Below are positions 1 to 8,415 of a stretch of 64,000 bases of DNA, in pieces. The notes below the pieces were generated by a model. The model had not been told where the DNA came from, made no database searches, and saw nothing but the letters and a program-made list of their open reading frames with translations. Source of the stretch: Commensalibacter intestini A911. Lineage in GTDB: Bacteria > Pseudomonadota > Alphaproteobacteria > Acetobacterales > Acetobacteraceae. The DNA lies in NCBI RefSeq assembly GCF_000231445.1, contig NZ_AGFR01000003.1, positions 372,001 to 436,000 of the forward strand, given 5' to 3'. Position 1 is the first letter of the stretch; each line of letters starts with the position of its first letter. The position numbers and the translations under genes are program-made.

Positions 1-1291
1 AGCCGCCTAACGGCACTTTAAAAGGGCGAGGAAGGTCTGGATGTGCATTCCTTTGCCAGATAACAGTAAAGCAGACAATCCCAAAGGCTGTTGAGGTGCC
101 TAAGCTGACCAAATCACTAACGATATCAATGGGTAAGAATGCGGTTGCAATGGAAACACATACACCTAAAATAAATGTACCACGCCAAGGGGTCTGATAT
201 TTTGGATGTAATTTGCAAAAGGCTGGTGGTAATAAGCCATCTTTAGCCATGATGAAGAAAATGCGAGTTTGACCATATAATAAAACCAGCATTACAGAGC
301 ATAGTCCAATAACGGCACTGATCTTCAGACTCCATGTTAAAAATGGCACGTTGATGTAGGTCGTTGCAATGGCCAATGGATCAGAAACATTTAATAGTTT
401 ATAGGGAACCACTCCAACTAAAACAAAAGCAACGCCAACGTAAATTAAAGTTGAAATGATTAAGGATGTAATAATTCCAAAAGGAATATCCTTTTGAGGG
501 TTTTTAGCTTCTGATGCTGCGGTAGAAACGGCTTCAAAACCAATGTAGGCGAAAAAAATAGTTGAAGCGGCTCGGAAAATCCCCGTGATCCCAAAATTCA
601 TAGGGCCTGTCGATTCAGGAATAAAAGGCGTTAGATTAACGGGATTAATATAGAAAAAACCTATGCCTACAAATAAGAGAAGAATGCCAACTTTTAACGT
701 AATAACGATGGCATTAATTGTCGTAGATTCAGAAACTCCAAAGAACAAAGCAACAGAGCCAATTAAAACAGAAATAGCCCCAATAAGATCAATAGAGTCA
801 GTAACAATAATTCCTTTACTATAGCCTTCAGGAGCAGGCTGGAACATCGAATGATGTAAAAAATCAGGAATATTGATATGAAAGTTTTGTAATAAAGAGA
901 CGCTATAGCTAGAAAAACCAGACGCAACAGAAATCGCGGTGACGCCATATTCTAGTAAAAGTAACCATCCAACAGCCCATGCGAATTTTTCGCCTAGTGA
1001 AGTATATGCGTAACTGTAAGCAGAACCAGCAACAGGAATAGTGGAGGAAAGCTCGCCATAAGAAAAAGCCGTAAATAGGCAAGCAATAGCAGCAACGATA
1101 AAAGATAAAACCACGGACGGGCCAGCATAGTTCGCAGCCGCTGTCCCAGTCATCACAAAAATTCCAGCCCCAATCGTTGCGCCAACGCCAATGGTGGTTA
1201 GCTGCCAAGGCCCCAAACAACGGCGTAAGCCATGTGAGTTAGCCTCTTTTGTAATTTGTTCGAGAGATTTACGTTTTGAAAAAAGGGACAT
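1..1291 (-). CDS. APC-superfamily amino acid permease, 3' end outside window
   Basis: Inner-membrane amino acid transporter of the APC superfamily, most like the cationic amino acid transporter (YfnA/YhdG-like) branch. About 430 codons are visible from an ATG at 1291; the reading frame is still open at base 1, so the C-terminus is missing. The N-terminus has a short basic cytoplasmic segment followed by the family signature in TM1 (TTIGVGATIGAGIFVMTG), and later the TM6 motif FFAYIGFEAVSTAASEAKNP. Many hydrophobic helices follow, and the visible end (RPFKVPLGG) is the typical loop before the last helices. It is a single gene with no visible partner. The substrate cannot be told from sequence; proton-coupled uptake is the family norm. 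Confidence 0.9.
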   Translation of the reverse strand, partial: MSLFSKRKSLEQITKEANSHGLRRCLGPWQLTTIGVGATIGAGIFVMTGTAAANYAGPSVVLSFIVAAIACLFTAFSYGELSSTIPVAGSAYSYAYTSLGEKFAWAVGWLLLLEYGVTAISVASGFSSYSVSLLQNFHINIPDFLHHSMFQPAPEGYSKGIIVTDSIDLIGAISVLIGSVALFFGVSESTTINAIVITLKVGILLLFVGIGFFYINPVNLTPFIPESTGPMNFGITGIFRAASTIFFAYIGFEAVSTAASEAKNPQKDIPFGIITSLIISTLIYVGVAFVLVGVVPYKLLNVSDPLAIATTYINVPFLTWSLKISAVIGLCSVMLVLLYGQTRIFFIMAKDGLLPPAFCKLHPKYQTPWRGTFILGVCVSIATAFLPIDIVSDLVSLGTSTAFGIVCFTVIWQRNAHPDLPRPFKVPLGG

Positions 1292-1420
1292 GCTTAAAAT
1301 ATTAAATCAGCGGGGAAAATTAAATCAAAAAATGATTTATTCGCAATATATATTAAGTGAATATAATCGCAAAGATATTGGATAATCTCTTTGCGATTAG
1401 ACGTAGTATTGATAGTTTAT

Positions 1421-2074
1421 TTAGCGTATTTTGCGGTGTTCTATAATTTCTTTGACATGCTCTTCAATGGCTTGACCAATTTTGTCAGCTTCATTGGCAA
1501 AAATATGGTTAGCTTTAGGGAAAACACGGTAATCAACAGAGATACCTTTTTGTGCGTTGAGCTTTTCAACAAGTTTATCAATTTCCCCAACAGGCACAAT
1601 CGTATCTGCTTCACCAGCAACCATTAACCCGCCACATGGGCAAGGAGCTAAGAAGTTAAAGTCATAATGATTAGCTAATGGTGCAACGCTAATCCATCCT
1701 TGAATTTCTGGGCGACGCATTAAAAGCTGCATCCCAACGAAAGCACCAAAAGAATATCCGCTGATCCATAGTTCATTTGAATTGGTATTAGCCATTTGCA
1801 ACCAATCCAAGGCAGCGGCTGCATCAGAGATTTCGCCAATCCCACCATCATATTCCCCTTGAGAGCGTCCGACGCCCCGAGAGTTATAACGTAATACGGA
1901 AAAGCCTAAATTTTGGAACGTTTGATACATCGTATAGGTAATACGATTATTCATTGTTCCCCCTTGTAAGGGATGGGGATGAAGAATTAACGCAAGAGGG
2001 GCGTTAGGTTCATGAGAATGATGATACCGCCCTTCAAGACGACCTGCAGGACCTGCAAACATTATCTCTGGCAT
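1421..2074 (-). CDS. Small alpha/beta hydrolase (COG2945-type)
   Basis: Predicted cytosolic serine hydrolase of the COG2945 alpha/beta-hydrolase group, about 217 residues. The open frame extends upstream to 2173, but the family N-terminus (MPEIMFAGPAGRLEGRYHH) begins at the ATG at 2074, so I use that start; no strong ribosome binding site supports either. Visible elements are the oxyanion region HPHPLQGG, the nucleophile elbow GYSFGA, the acid in GEADTIVP and the histidine in KANHIF, so the catalytic triad looks intact. The natural substrate is unknown. It is convergent to nothing and divergent from the cysteine desulfurase operon, with about 260 bases between them. Confidence 0.85.
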   Translation of the reverse strand: MPEIMFAGPAGRLEGRYHHSHEPNAPLALILHPHPLQGGTMNNRITYTMYQTFQNLGFSVLRYNSRGVGRSQGEYDGGIGEISDAAAALDWLQMANTNSNELWISGYSFGAFVGMQLLMRRPEIQGWISVAPLANHYDFNFLAPCPCGGLMVAGEADTIVPVGEIDKLVEKLNAQKGISVDYRVFPKANHIFANEADKIGQAIEEHVKEIIEHRKIR

Positions 2075-2337
2075 ATGATTATCCGTTAGTTTGACGAAAA
2101 ATGATTCAATCGCTTGTTGAAAAAAATCACAGAGCTTCTCTCTATAAAACGATTTTATACAAAGGAAAAGCATTTTTCCAGAATTTTATGTGATCTCTAT
2201 GATGAAATTACACAAAAATGAACTTATTTTGCAATTATATAACATATTATAAAAATATTTTCTTTTTATTAGGGTTCTGTTGATAAAATAGGTAAAATAA
2301 AAAATGTATATTCCCATTGAAATAATAAAGATTAGAA

Positions 2338-3435
2338 ATGAATAAGCCTGTTTATTTAGATGCTAATGCCAGCGAGCCAGTTAGAGATTCTGTGATATCA
2401 GAAATGATGAAAGCTTTACAAGTGACGGGTAATCCTTCATCTGTGCATGCAATGGGAAGGCGATGCTATCATATGATCGAGGATGCACGTGAACTCATTG
2501 CTGATCATTTCGGAGGGGATGTTCAAAATTGCATTTTTACTTCGGGAGGAACAGAGGCCGATATTCTAGCGATTTATGGGCAAAAGCAAGGGCGATCTTT
2601 ATGGGTTGGTGCGACCGAGCATCCTGCGATTAGTCAGATTGATCTTCCAAAAACAGTTTTGCCTGTTACTCAAGAAGGGATCATTGATTTAGAAATTCTT
2701 GAACAAAAACTAAAGCAAGAGGAAATGCCTCCTTTGGTTTGTTTAATGCTTGCCAATAGTGAAACTGGGGTTCTGCATCCGATTGAGCAAGCAGCTAAGT
2801 TATGCCATGAATATGGGGCTTTATTACATGTAGATGCAGTTCAAGCTGCAGGAAGAATGCCTATTCATTTGGGAAAGCTAGGTGCAGATAGTTTAGCGAT
2901 TTCTGCTCATAAAATGGGAGGCCCTAAAGGTGTTGGGGCTTTATTACTAGCGGCTGGTAATATCAGAGGTGCAAAACCTTTAGATCCCGTTTTTGTAGGT
3001 GGTGGGCAAGAGCAAGGTCGTAGAGGTGGGACACAAGCTTTACCTGTTATCGTTGGAATGGCTGAAGCAGTTCGCGTTTCTTATTGGCAAGATCGGATAC
3101 CTATTTTAGCAATGCGTAATACGATTGAAACCGAAGCAAAGAAAAAAGGTGCAATTATTTGTGGGGAAAGTGCTGAACGGTTGGATAATACATCTTGTAT
3201 TGCTTTTGAAGGTGTTGCAGCACAAAAACAGTTGATGGCCTTGGATATGGCAGGCTTTTGTGTTTCTACAGGTTCGGCTTGCTCTTCAGGAAAAGTAGGC
3301 AAGTCCCCTGTGCTTAGTGCCATGGGATTAGAGCATTTGGCTGGATATAGCATTCGTGTTTCTTTGCCTTGGAATATTACGATACAAGAGGTTGATCGTT
3401 TTATAGAGGCTTATTGTCGTGTGATTCAATCTTAA
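2338..3435 (+). CDS. Cysteine desulfurase, NifS-like (first of two)
   Basis: PLP-dependent class V aminotransferase-fold enzyme that would take sulfur from L-cysteine as an enzyme persulfide. The PLP lysine is K192 in SAHKMGG and the active-site cysteine is C315 in STGSACSSGK; the N-terminal YLDANASEPV matches the family start. At 365 residues it is slightly short of IscS. It is first in a four-gene plus-strand cluster with a second desulfurase, ferredoxin and mnmA, so a role in supplying sulfur for tRNA thiolation or Fe-S assembly is inferred. It is clearly diverged from the next gene (for example VRDSVISEMM where the second has CDPRVVETML), so it is an ancient paralogue and not a recent copy. 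Confidence 0.9.
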   Translation: MNKPVYLDANASEPVRDSVISEMMKALQVTGNPSSVHAMGRRCYHMIEDARELIADHFGGDVQNCIFTSGGTEADILAIYGQKQGRSLWVGATEHPAISQIDLPKTVLPVTQEGIIDLEILEQKLKQEEMPPLVCLMLANSETGVLHPIEQAAKLCHEYGALLHVDAVQAAGRMPIHLGKLGADSLAISAHKMGGPKGVGALLLAAGNIRGAKPLDPVFVGGGQEQGRRGGTQALPVIVGMAEAVRVSYWQDRIPILAMRNTIETEAKKKGAIICGESAERLDNTSCIAFEGVAAQKQLMALDMAGFCVSTGSACSSGKVGKSPVLSAMGLEHLAGYSIRVSLPWNITIQEVDRFIEAYCRVIQS

Positions 3436-3456
3436 TGCTTAGAAAAGGGGAGTGAG

Positions 3457-4611
3457 TTGGATCAATTTATTTATTTAGATTATCAAGCAACGACACCATG
3501 CGATCCACGAGTCGTAGAAACGATGCTTCCTTATTTCACAGATTATTTCGCGAATGCGCATTCTGATCATTCTTTTGGACAGAGGGCCAATCAGGCTGTA
3601 GAAATAGCACGTGAGCAAGTGGCCTCTTTGTTAGGAGTTTTGGCCCAAGAGATTATTTTTACCTCTGGGGCTACAGAAGCAAATAATATAGCTATTCAAG
3701 GGGCTGTTAAATATCGATTGAAACAAAACCATACCGCTAGGCAAGTGATTACAGTTTGTACAGAACATAAATCTGTTTTAGAAGTTGTAAATGCTTTGGC
3801 AGAATGGGGTATTGATGTCGTTACACTGCCTGTTAATCGTGAAGGATTAGTTGATCATGAGGCGTTAAAAGAGGCATTACAAACCCCAACATTATTGGTA
3901 AGTATTATGGCTGCGAATAATGAAACCAGTATTATACAACCAGTGAATGAACTAGCTAAAATTGCTCATGAATATGGGGCGATATTTCATTGTGATATGG
4001 CTCAAATTATTGGAAAAATAGATCACCTATCATTGGAAAATATTGATTTAGCTTCTTTGTCAGGACATAAAATCTATGCTCCTAAAGGGGTTGGGGTATT
4101 ATATGTGCGCCGAAAACCTCGTGTAAGGTTATCTCCTTTATTTTATGGGGGATATCAAGAAAGAGGGATTCGTTCGGGCACATTGCCGGTTCCGTTGATT
4201 GTTGGAATGGGAAAAGCATGCGAAATTATGTGCCAAGAAGGTAAAGAGGAAGCTCAATGCTTAATATATTATAAGAAGCTATTGATTGATGGGTTGAAGC
4301 ATAATATTGTAAATATTAAAATTAATGGTTCTATCAAAAAATCTTTGCCAGGAAGTGTAAATTTACACTTTCCAGGAGTTCAAGCTCTTGATATTTTGAA
4401 TAGAATTCCTCATTTATGCTTGTCAACAGGTTCTGCTTGCACGGTATCTTCTTTAATGCCATCTTATGTTTTATTGGCGATGGGACTTTCGAAAGAGGAA
4501 GCATTACAAAGTTTTCGGTTATCTTTTGGTCGCATGACGACACAAGCACAAGTGAGAGAAGTTATTGATGCTTTGTCTTGTGCTTATCATGATATTATGG
4601 CAGGAAGATAA
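3457..4611 (+). CDS. iscS: Cysteine desulfurase, IscS-like (second of two)
   Basis: PLP enzyme converting L-cysteine to L-alanine with transfer of sulfane sulfur to acceptors. The 384-residue length, K205 in SGHKIYAPKGVG and C328 in STGSACTVSSLMPSYVL place it in the IscS class, in which the catalytic cysteine is classically residue 328. The start is a TTG at 3457 preceded by AAAAGGGGAG; no in-frame ATG fits. It follows the first desulfurase by 21 bases and precedes the ferredoxin by 25, so the genes are probably co-transcribed. No iscU, iscA or hscAB is present here, suggesting that this enzyme serves MnmA and other acceptors while bulk Fe-S assembly (for example Suf) is encoded elsewhere; that last point is inference. 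Confidence 0.92.
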   Translation: MDQFIYLDYQATTPCDPRVVETMLPYFTDYFANAHSDHSFGQRANQAVEIAREQVASLLGVLAQEIIFTSGATEANNIAIQGAVKYRLKQNHTARQVITVCTEHKSVLEVVNALAEWGIDVVTLPVNREGLVDHEALKEALQTPTLLVSIMAANNETSIIQPVNELAKIAHEYGAIFHCDMAQIIGKIDHLSLENIDLASLSGHKIYAPKGVGVLYVRRKPRVRLSPLFYGGYQERGIRSGTLPVPLIVGMGKACEIMCQEGKEEAQCLIYYKKLLIDGLKHNIVNIKINGSIKKSLPGSVNLHFPGVQALDILNRIPHLCLSTGSACTVSSLMPSYVLLAMGLSKEEALQSFRLSFGRMTTQAQVREVIDALSCAYHDIMAGR

Positions 4612-4636
4612 TCATTTTTATTGAAGGAAGTATAAA

Positions 4637-4951
4637 ATGCCTCGTATGACTTTTATCGAACGTGATGGATCAAAACGTGAAGTTGACGCACCTGTAGGGT
4701 TGTCTGTTTTGGAAATCGCACACAAGAATGACATTGATTTAGAAGGCGCTTGTGAAGGTTCTTTGGCTTGTGCAACCTGTCATGTTGTTGTTGATGAATC
4801 ATCATGGGATAAATTAAAACCTGCAGCTGAAGAAGAAGAAGACATGTTAGATATGGCTTTTGGTTTAGAAAAAACCTCTCGCCTTGGCTGTCAAATCATC
4901 ATGACCGAAGAATTAGACGGTCTTATCGTTCGTTTACCAAGAATGTCTTAA
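4637..4951 (+). CDS. fdx: [2Fe-2S] ferredoxin, Isc/adrenodoxin type
   Basis: Small electron carrier of 104 residues. The cluster ligands are C39, C45, C48 and C85, with the [10 protein letters not shown] spacing (C-x5-C-x2-C, then a distal C) typical of Isc-type vertebrate-adrenodoxin-like ferredoxins. The acidic stretch around residues 60-75 ([11 protein letters not shown]) is the usual partner-binding surface. GAAGG precedes the ATG at good spacing. It sits between iscS and mnmA, with only 4 bases to mnmA, so it probably supplies electrons in persulfide or Fe-S chemistry of this operon. Confidence 0.93.
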   Translation: MPRMTFIERDGSKREVDAPVGLSVLEIAHKNDIDLEGACEGSLACATCHVVVDESSWDKLKPAAEEEEDMLDMAFGLEKTSRLGCQIIMTEELDGLIVRLPRMS

Positions 4952-4955
4952 ATTA

Positions 4956-6023
4956 ATGCGTATTATGGTTGCTATGTCTGGTGGCGTTGACAGTTCTGTC
5001 ACGGCTGCCCTTTTAAAAGAACAAGGACATGATGTCTTTGGGGCTACATTACAGCTTTATGATGCTCGAGGTGTGGTAAAAAAAGGGTCTTGTTGTGCAG
5101 GGCAAGATATTCGTGACGCCCGCAGAGTGTCTGATCAATTAGGAATTCCTCATTATGTGATTGATGCAGAAGATCGCTTTCATCAAACGGTGATTGATCG
5201 TTTTGCACAATCTTATACTCGTGGGGAGACGCCTGTTCCTTGTATTGAGTGTAATCAAGGGGTTAAATTTACTGACCTTTTGAATATGGCTCGGGAACTA
5301 GGTGCAGACGCCATGGCAACCGGGCATTATGTGCGTCGGATAGAGGGCGCAAACGGGGCAGAGTTACATCGCCCCGTGGATATGAGCCGGGATCAATCTT
5401 GGTTTTTATTTGCGACGACATCAGAGCAATTAGAATTTTTACGGTTCCCTTTGGGAGACATGCCGAATAAAGATGTGGTGCGCCAAGAAGCTGAACGTTT
5501 TGGCCTAACGGTTGCTCAAAAATCAGACAGTCAAGATATTTGTTTCGTTACAGATAAATCTTACATTCAAATTGTAGAGAAATTATCTCCTGAAGGTCTA
5601 GAACACGGTGACATTGTTGATGAAACAGGTGCTGTGTTGGGACAACACGAGGGAATTGCCCATTATACTGTTGGACAAACTAAACGTCTTGGGAACCTTG
5701 CCATGCGTCAAGGGGACAAGCAAATGGTGTTGCGCATTGATTCTCAGACTAGACGTATTATTATTGGACCAAAGCAAGATGCTGGGCGTAAGCAGTTTTA
5801 CTTGCGTGATTTAAATTGGTTAATGCCTATTCCAGAGCATGAAATGCGTTGTAATGTTCAAATTCGTGCGCGCGAGCATGAGCGTTCTGCAACCATTCGT
5901 ATCTTGCCAGATCAACGCGTTCAGGTTGAATTAGATGAAGTGGCTAATCCTGCACCAGGCCAAGCATGTGTCTTTTATGAAGGATCGCGTGTGTTGGGTG
6001 GTGGATTTATTACATTGGCATAA
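4956..6023 (+). CDS. mnmA: tRNA-specific 2-thiouridylase MnmA
   Basis: ATP-dependent enzyme that makes 2-thiouridine at the wobble U34 of Lys, Glu and Gln tRNAs, using sulfur relayed from a cysteine desulfurase. The PP-loop SGGVDSSV lies at residues 8-15. The catalytic cysteine pair is visible in PCIECNQGVKF and SQDICFV, and the tRNA-recognition segment follows. At 355 residues the length is normal. It is the last gene of the desulfurase/ferredoxin cluster, which gives a complete local sulfur source for the reaction. A weak A/T-rich hairpin-like stretch follows at about 6030-6080. Confidence 0.96.
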   Translation: MRIMVAMSGGVDSSVTAALLKEQGHDVFGATLQLYDARGVVKKGSCCAGQDIRDARRVSDQLGIPHYVIDAEDRFHQTVIDRFAQSYTRGETPVPCIECNQGVKFTDLLNMARELGADAMATGHYVRRIEGANGAELHRPVDMSRDQSWFLFATTSEQLEFLRFPLGDMPNKDVVRQEAERFGLTVAQKSDSQDICFVTDKSYIQIVEKLSPEGLEHGDIVDETGAVLGQHEGIAHYTVGQTKRLGNLAMRQGDKQMVLRIDSQTRRIIIGPKQDAGRKQFYLRDLNWLMPIPEHEMRCNVQIRAREHERSATIRILPDQRVQVELDEVANPAPGQACVFYEGSRVLGGGFITLA

Positions 6024-6154
6024 AATCTTAGGGAAATGATAAGAAGGAAATATTTTTCTTTTCTTCTCTAAGTCGCTGTTGTATTACAGAAAATGTCCTG
6101 GAAATGCGTTCTGTGACTATAAATAATTAAACCTTTATTTATTGGATTATTCAA

Positions 6155-7174
6155 TTGTTTTCGAGATCACCATTGTTAACCGTAAAGTCATCTTTTCGTT
6201 GTTTCATAGCTGTGTTTATCTTCCTTTGTTGCGTAATAGGGCTACAAGCAGCACATGCTACGGTGCGTATTGGTTGGACAAACCAAGTTGATTTAGCAAA
6301 AATTGCTCAGGTTAATGGGATTTATCGCAAAGCTTTAGGTGAAAGTATTGAATGGAAACAATATAACGATGATTTCCAAATTCTTCATGATTTAGCTGTT
6401 GAAAAGGTGGATATTGCTCCTGTTGGTTTAATTCCTTTTATTTCAGCCGTAACCTCAGGCCTTCAAGTGCGTATTATAGCAGTTAGTTCTCAATATAGTG
6501 CTGATAGTGCATTGGTTACTCGTGATCAGAGCAATATTGCTAATCCACAAGCTTTAATTGGAAAAAAAATTGCAGTTCCTTTTTTGACCTCCTCTCATTA
6601 TAGTTTATTAAAAGCTCTACAACATTGGCAGCTTGATGATAAACAAGTGCAGCTAGTGAACTTGCCTTTTGACAAAATTGTGGCAGCTTGGAATAAGGGG
6701 GAGATTGATGGTGCTTATGTTGACGGGCTTACTTTATTAGATTTAAAGAAAAAAGGTCATGTTTTAGTTGACTCTCAACAATTGGCAGATTGGGGTAGCC
6801 CTACTTATACTTTCTGGGTTGTGATGGATCAGACTAGTGCGAAAAAACCTTTTATATTGGAGCCTTTTGTGAATGCTACATTGCAAATGACTAAAGGATT
6901 TAACCAACTTAAAGATAGTTTAACTGTTAATTCAAAAGATGTTATTGCTGTTTCTCAATTGTTGAAAATATCACCTGCAGATACACTGACCCTGTTAAAA
7001 GGTAAAAAATATTTAGAGCAAAAGGCGCAATCTATTCTTTTTACTCGTAATTTACCTAAATATTTAAATAATACAGCATTATTTTTGCGAAGTTCAAATT
7101 TAATTAATAATATTTTATCAGATTACTTGATTTATATTTTTCCTAATTTTGTTGATCAGGCTCAAGTTAAATAG
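6155..7174 (+). CDS. Periplasmic ABC-type substrate-binding protein, NMT1/TauA/SsuA-like
   Basis: Exported solute-binding protein of the taurine/sulfonate/nitrate (NMT1) type, 339 residues. The TTG start at 6155 is the only start that gives the full Sec signal peptide: basic residues, a hydrophobic core FIAVFIFLCCVIGL and a likely cleavage after AAHA. The mature part begins VRIGWTNQVDLAKI and contains the typical VDIAPVGLIPFISA and GEIDGAYVDG ligand-lobe segments. No ATPase or permease gene lies beside it. The next gene begins 27 bases downstream and is a glycosyltransferase, an unusual partner. The ligand cannot be predicted from sequence. Confidence 0.8.
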   Translation: MFSRSPLLTVKSSFRCFIAVFIFLCCVIGLQAAHATVRIGWTNQVDLAKIAQVNGIYRKALGESIEWKQYNDDFQILHDLAVEKVDIAPVGLIPFISAVTSGLQVRIIAVSSQYSADSALVTRDQSNIANPQALIGKKIAVPFLTSSHYSLLKALQHWQLDDKQVQLVNLPFDKIVAAWNKGEIDGAYVDGLTLLDLKKKGHVLVDSQQLADWGSPTYTFWVVMDQTSAKKPFILEPFVNATLQMTKGFNQLKDSLTVNSKDVIAVSQLLKISPADTLTLLKGKKYLEQKAQSILFTRNLPKYLNNTALFLRSSNLINNILSDYLIYIFPNFVDQAQVK

Positions 7175-7201
7175 GTTTGTTTTGAAAAAGGCATATATTG
7201 T

Positions 7202-8317
7202 GTGGCGATGAATAACACGTCAAAAATAATGACTGTTTTGCCCCCTAAAGAAGGTTTTTCCCCTAACTGTGTGGGGGCAGTAGGCTTGCTTGTTCATCGT
7301 TTAGCCCAGTCTGCAGATTTGATTGTAGGTAGAGCTTTAAATAGTTTGCCTTTTACGGGAGCACATTATTTAGAAGTTTCTAAAACTTGGTCTTCTGTTT
7401 TTATGAATAATAAATCTTATGGTTATGGAGTTGCTTGTTTAGTAAAAAAACACAATCCATGTTTAATAGAGATTCATAATCGTCCTGATCTAGCATTGTA
7501 TATTGCTCAAAAATTTCCACAAATACCAGTCAGTTTAACATTGCATAACAATCCTTTATCGATGAGAGGATTGAAAACAAAAATAGAACGACAAAAGCTT
7601 TTACAAAAACTACATGTCGTTGCAGTTTCTCAGTGGGTAAAAGATCGTTTTTTATCTGATGATGTTGTTGGAGATGTTAAGGTTCTACCCAATCATATTG
7701 ATTTGACCGAGGTTCCTGAATATGTTCCGATCAATCAACGAGAAAAGACCATTTTATTTGTTGGACGTGTTGTTGCGGATAAAGGAGCTGATATTTTTGT
7801 TTCTATTTGTCAGCAGTTATTAAAAGAAGATCCAACTTGGAAGATAGAAATGGTTGGGGCTGATCGTTTTGCCCCTAATAGTCCTCAAACCCCATTTATT
7901 CAAAAGCTACGTCATCAAATTAATCATGATCAGATTCAAATGACAGGCTATTTGCCTTATGACCAAGTGTTACAGAAAATGTCAAAAGCGTCGGCTGTTA
8001 TTATGCCAAGTCGTTGGGAAGAACCTTTTGGAATGACGGCTTTAGAGGCTATGGCTTGTGGTACACCTTTATTAGTTTCTGCTGTTGGGGCATTGCCACA
8101 GGTGGTTGGAGAGGGGGCATTATTGATAGACCCCCAAAAACCAGAGGAAGCTTTTATTCTTTTATCTTCATTATTAAAAAATCATCAATTACAAAAAGAG
8201 TTGTCTGAAAAAGGAATAAGGCAAGCATCTTTATATAATGCAGAAGAAGCATTGTTAAAACTCGTAGCTTATCGAACGAAGATTTGCTCAGCTCTAAATA
8301 TAAATGGCTATTCATAA
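7202..8317 (+). CDS. Glycosyltransferase family 4
   Basis: GT-B fold glycosyltransferase, 371 residues, probably acting at the cytoplasmic face in surface polysaccharide synthesis. The C-terminal donor-binding domain is clear: ILFVGRVVADKGADIF begins it, and the retaining-enzyme motif is PSRWEEPFGMTALEAMACG with the E-x7-E pair. The N-terminal acceptor domain is more divergent, as is usual. I keep the GTG at 7202, which has AAAAAGG ten bases upstream; an ATG at 7208 is the alternative. It follows the binding-protein gene closely and precedes an O-antigen ligase-like gene, so a lipopolysaccharide or capsule role is inferred. Confidence 0.88.
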   Translation: MAMNNTSKIMTVLPPKEGFSPNCVGAVGLLVHRLAQSADLIVGRALNSLPFTGAHYLEVSKTWSSVFMNNKSYGYGVACLVKKHNPCLIEIHNRPDLALYIAQKFPQIPVSLTLHNNPLSMRGLKTKIERQKLLQKLHVVAVSQWVKDRFLSDDVVGDVKVLPNHIDLTEVPEYVPINQREKTILFVGRVVADKGADIFVSICQQLLKEDPTWKIEMVGADRFAPNSPQTPFIQKLRHQINHDQIQMTGYLPYDQVLQKMSKASAVIMPSRWEEPFGMTALEAMACGTPLLVSAVGALPQVVGEGALLIDPQKPEEAFILLSSLLKNHQLQKELSEKGIRQASLYNAEEALLKLVAYRTKICSALNINGYS

Positions 8318-8415
8318 TGTGCCTCTTAAGGTAAGCTGCCAGTGACATAAGATCTGATATTGTCTTATTTAAAGTTATTCATGTCATTTTTCTCTGAAGT
8401 GGTACAATTTTTTAT

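Noticed and set aside
763-1220. Open frames on the minus strand inside the amino acid permease
   Set aside because: They are out-of-frame shadows; the permease frame has clear transporter motifs.
2304-2345. 13-codon frame MYIPIEIIKIRNE overlapping the first cysteine desulfurase start, considered as a leader peptide
   Set aside because: It lacks a ribosome site and any cysteine or regulatory codon run, and could arise by chance in AT-rich DNA.
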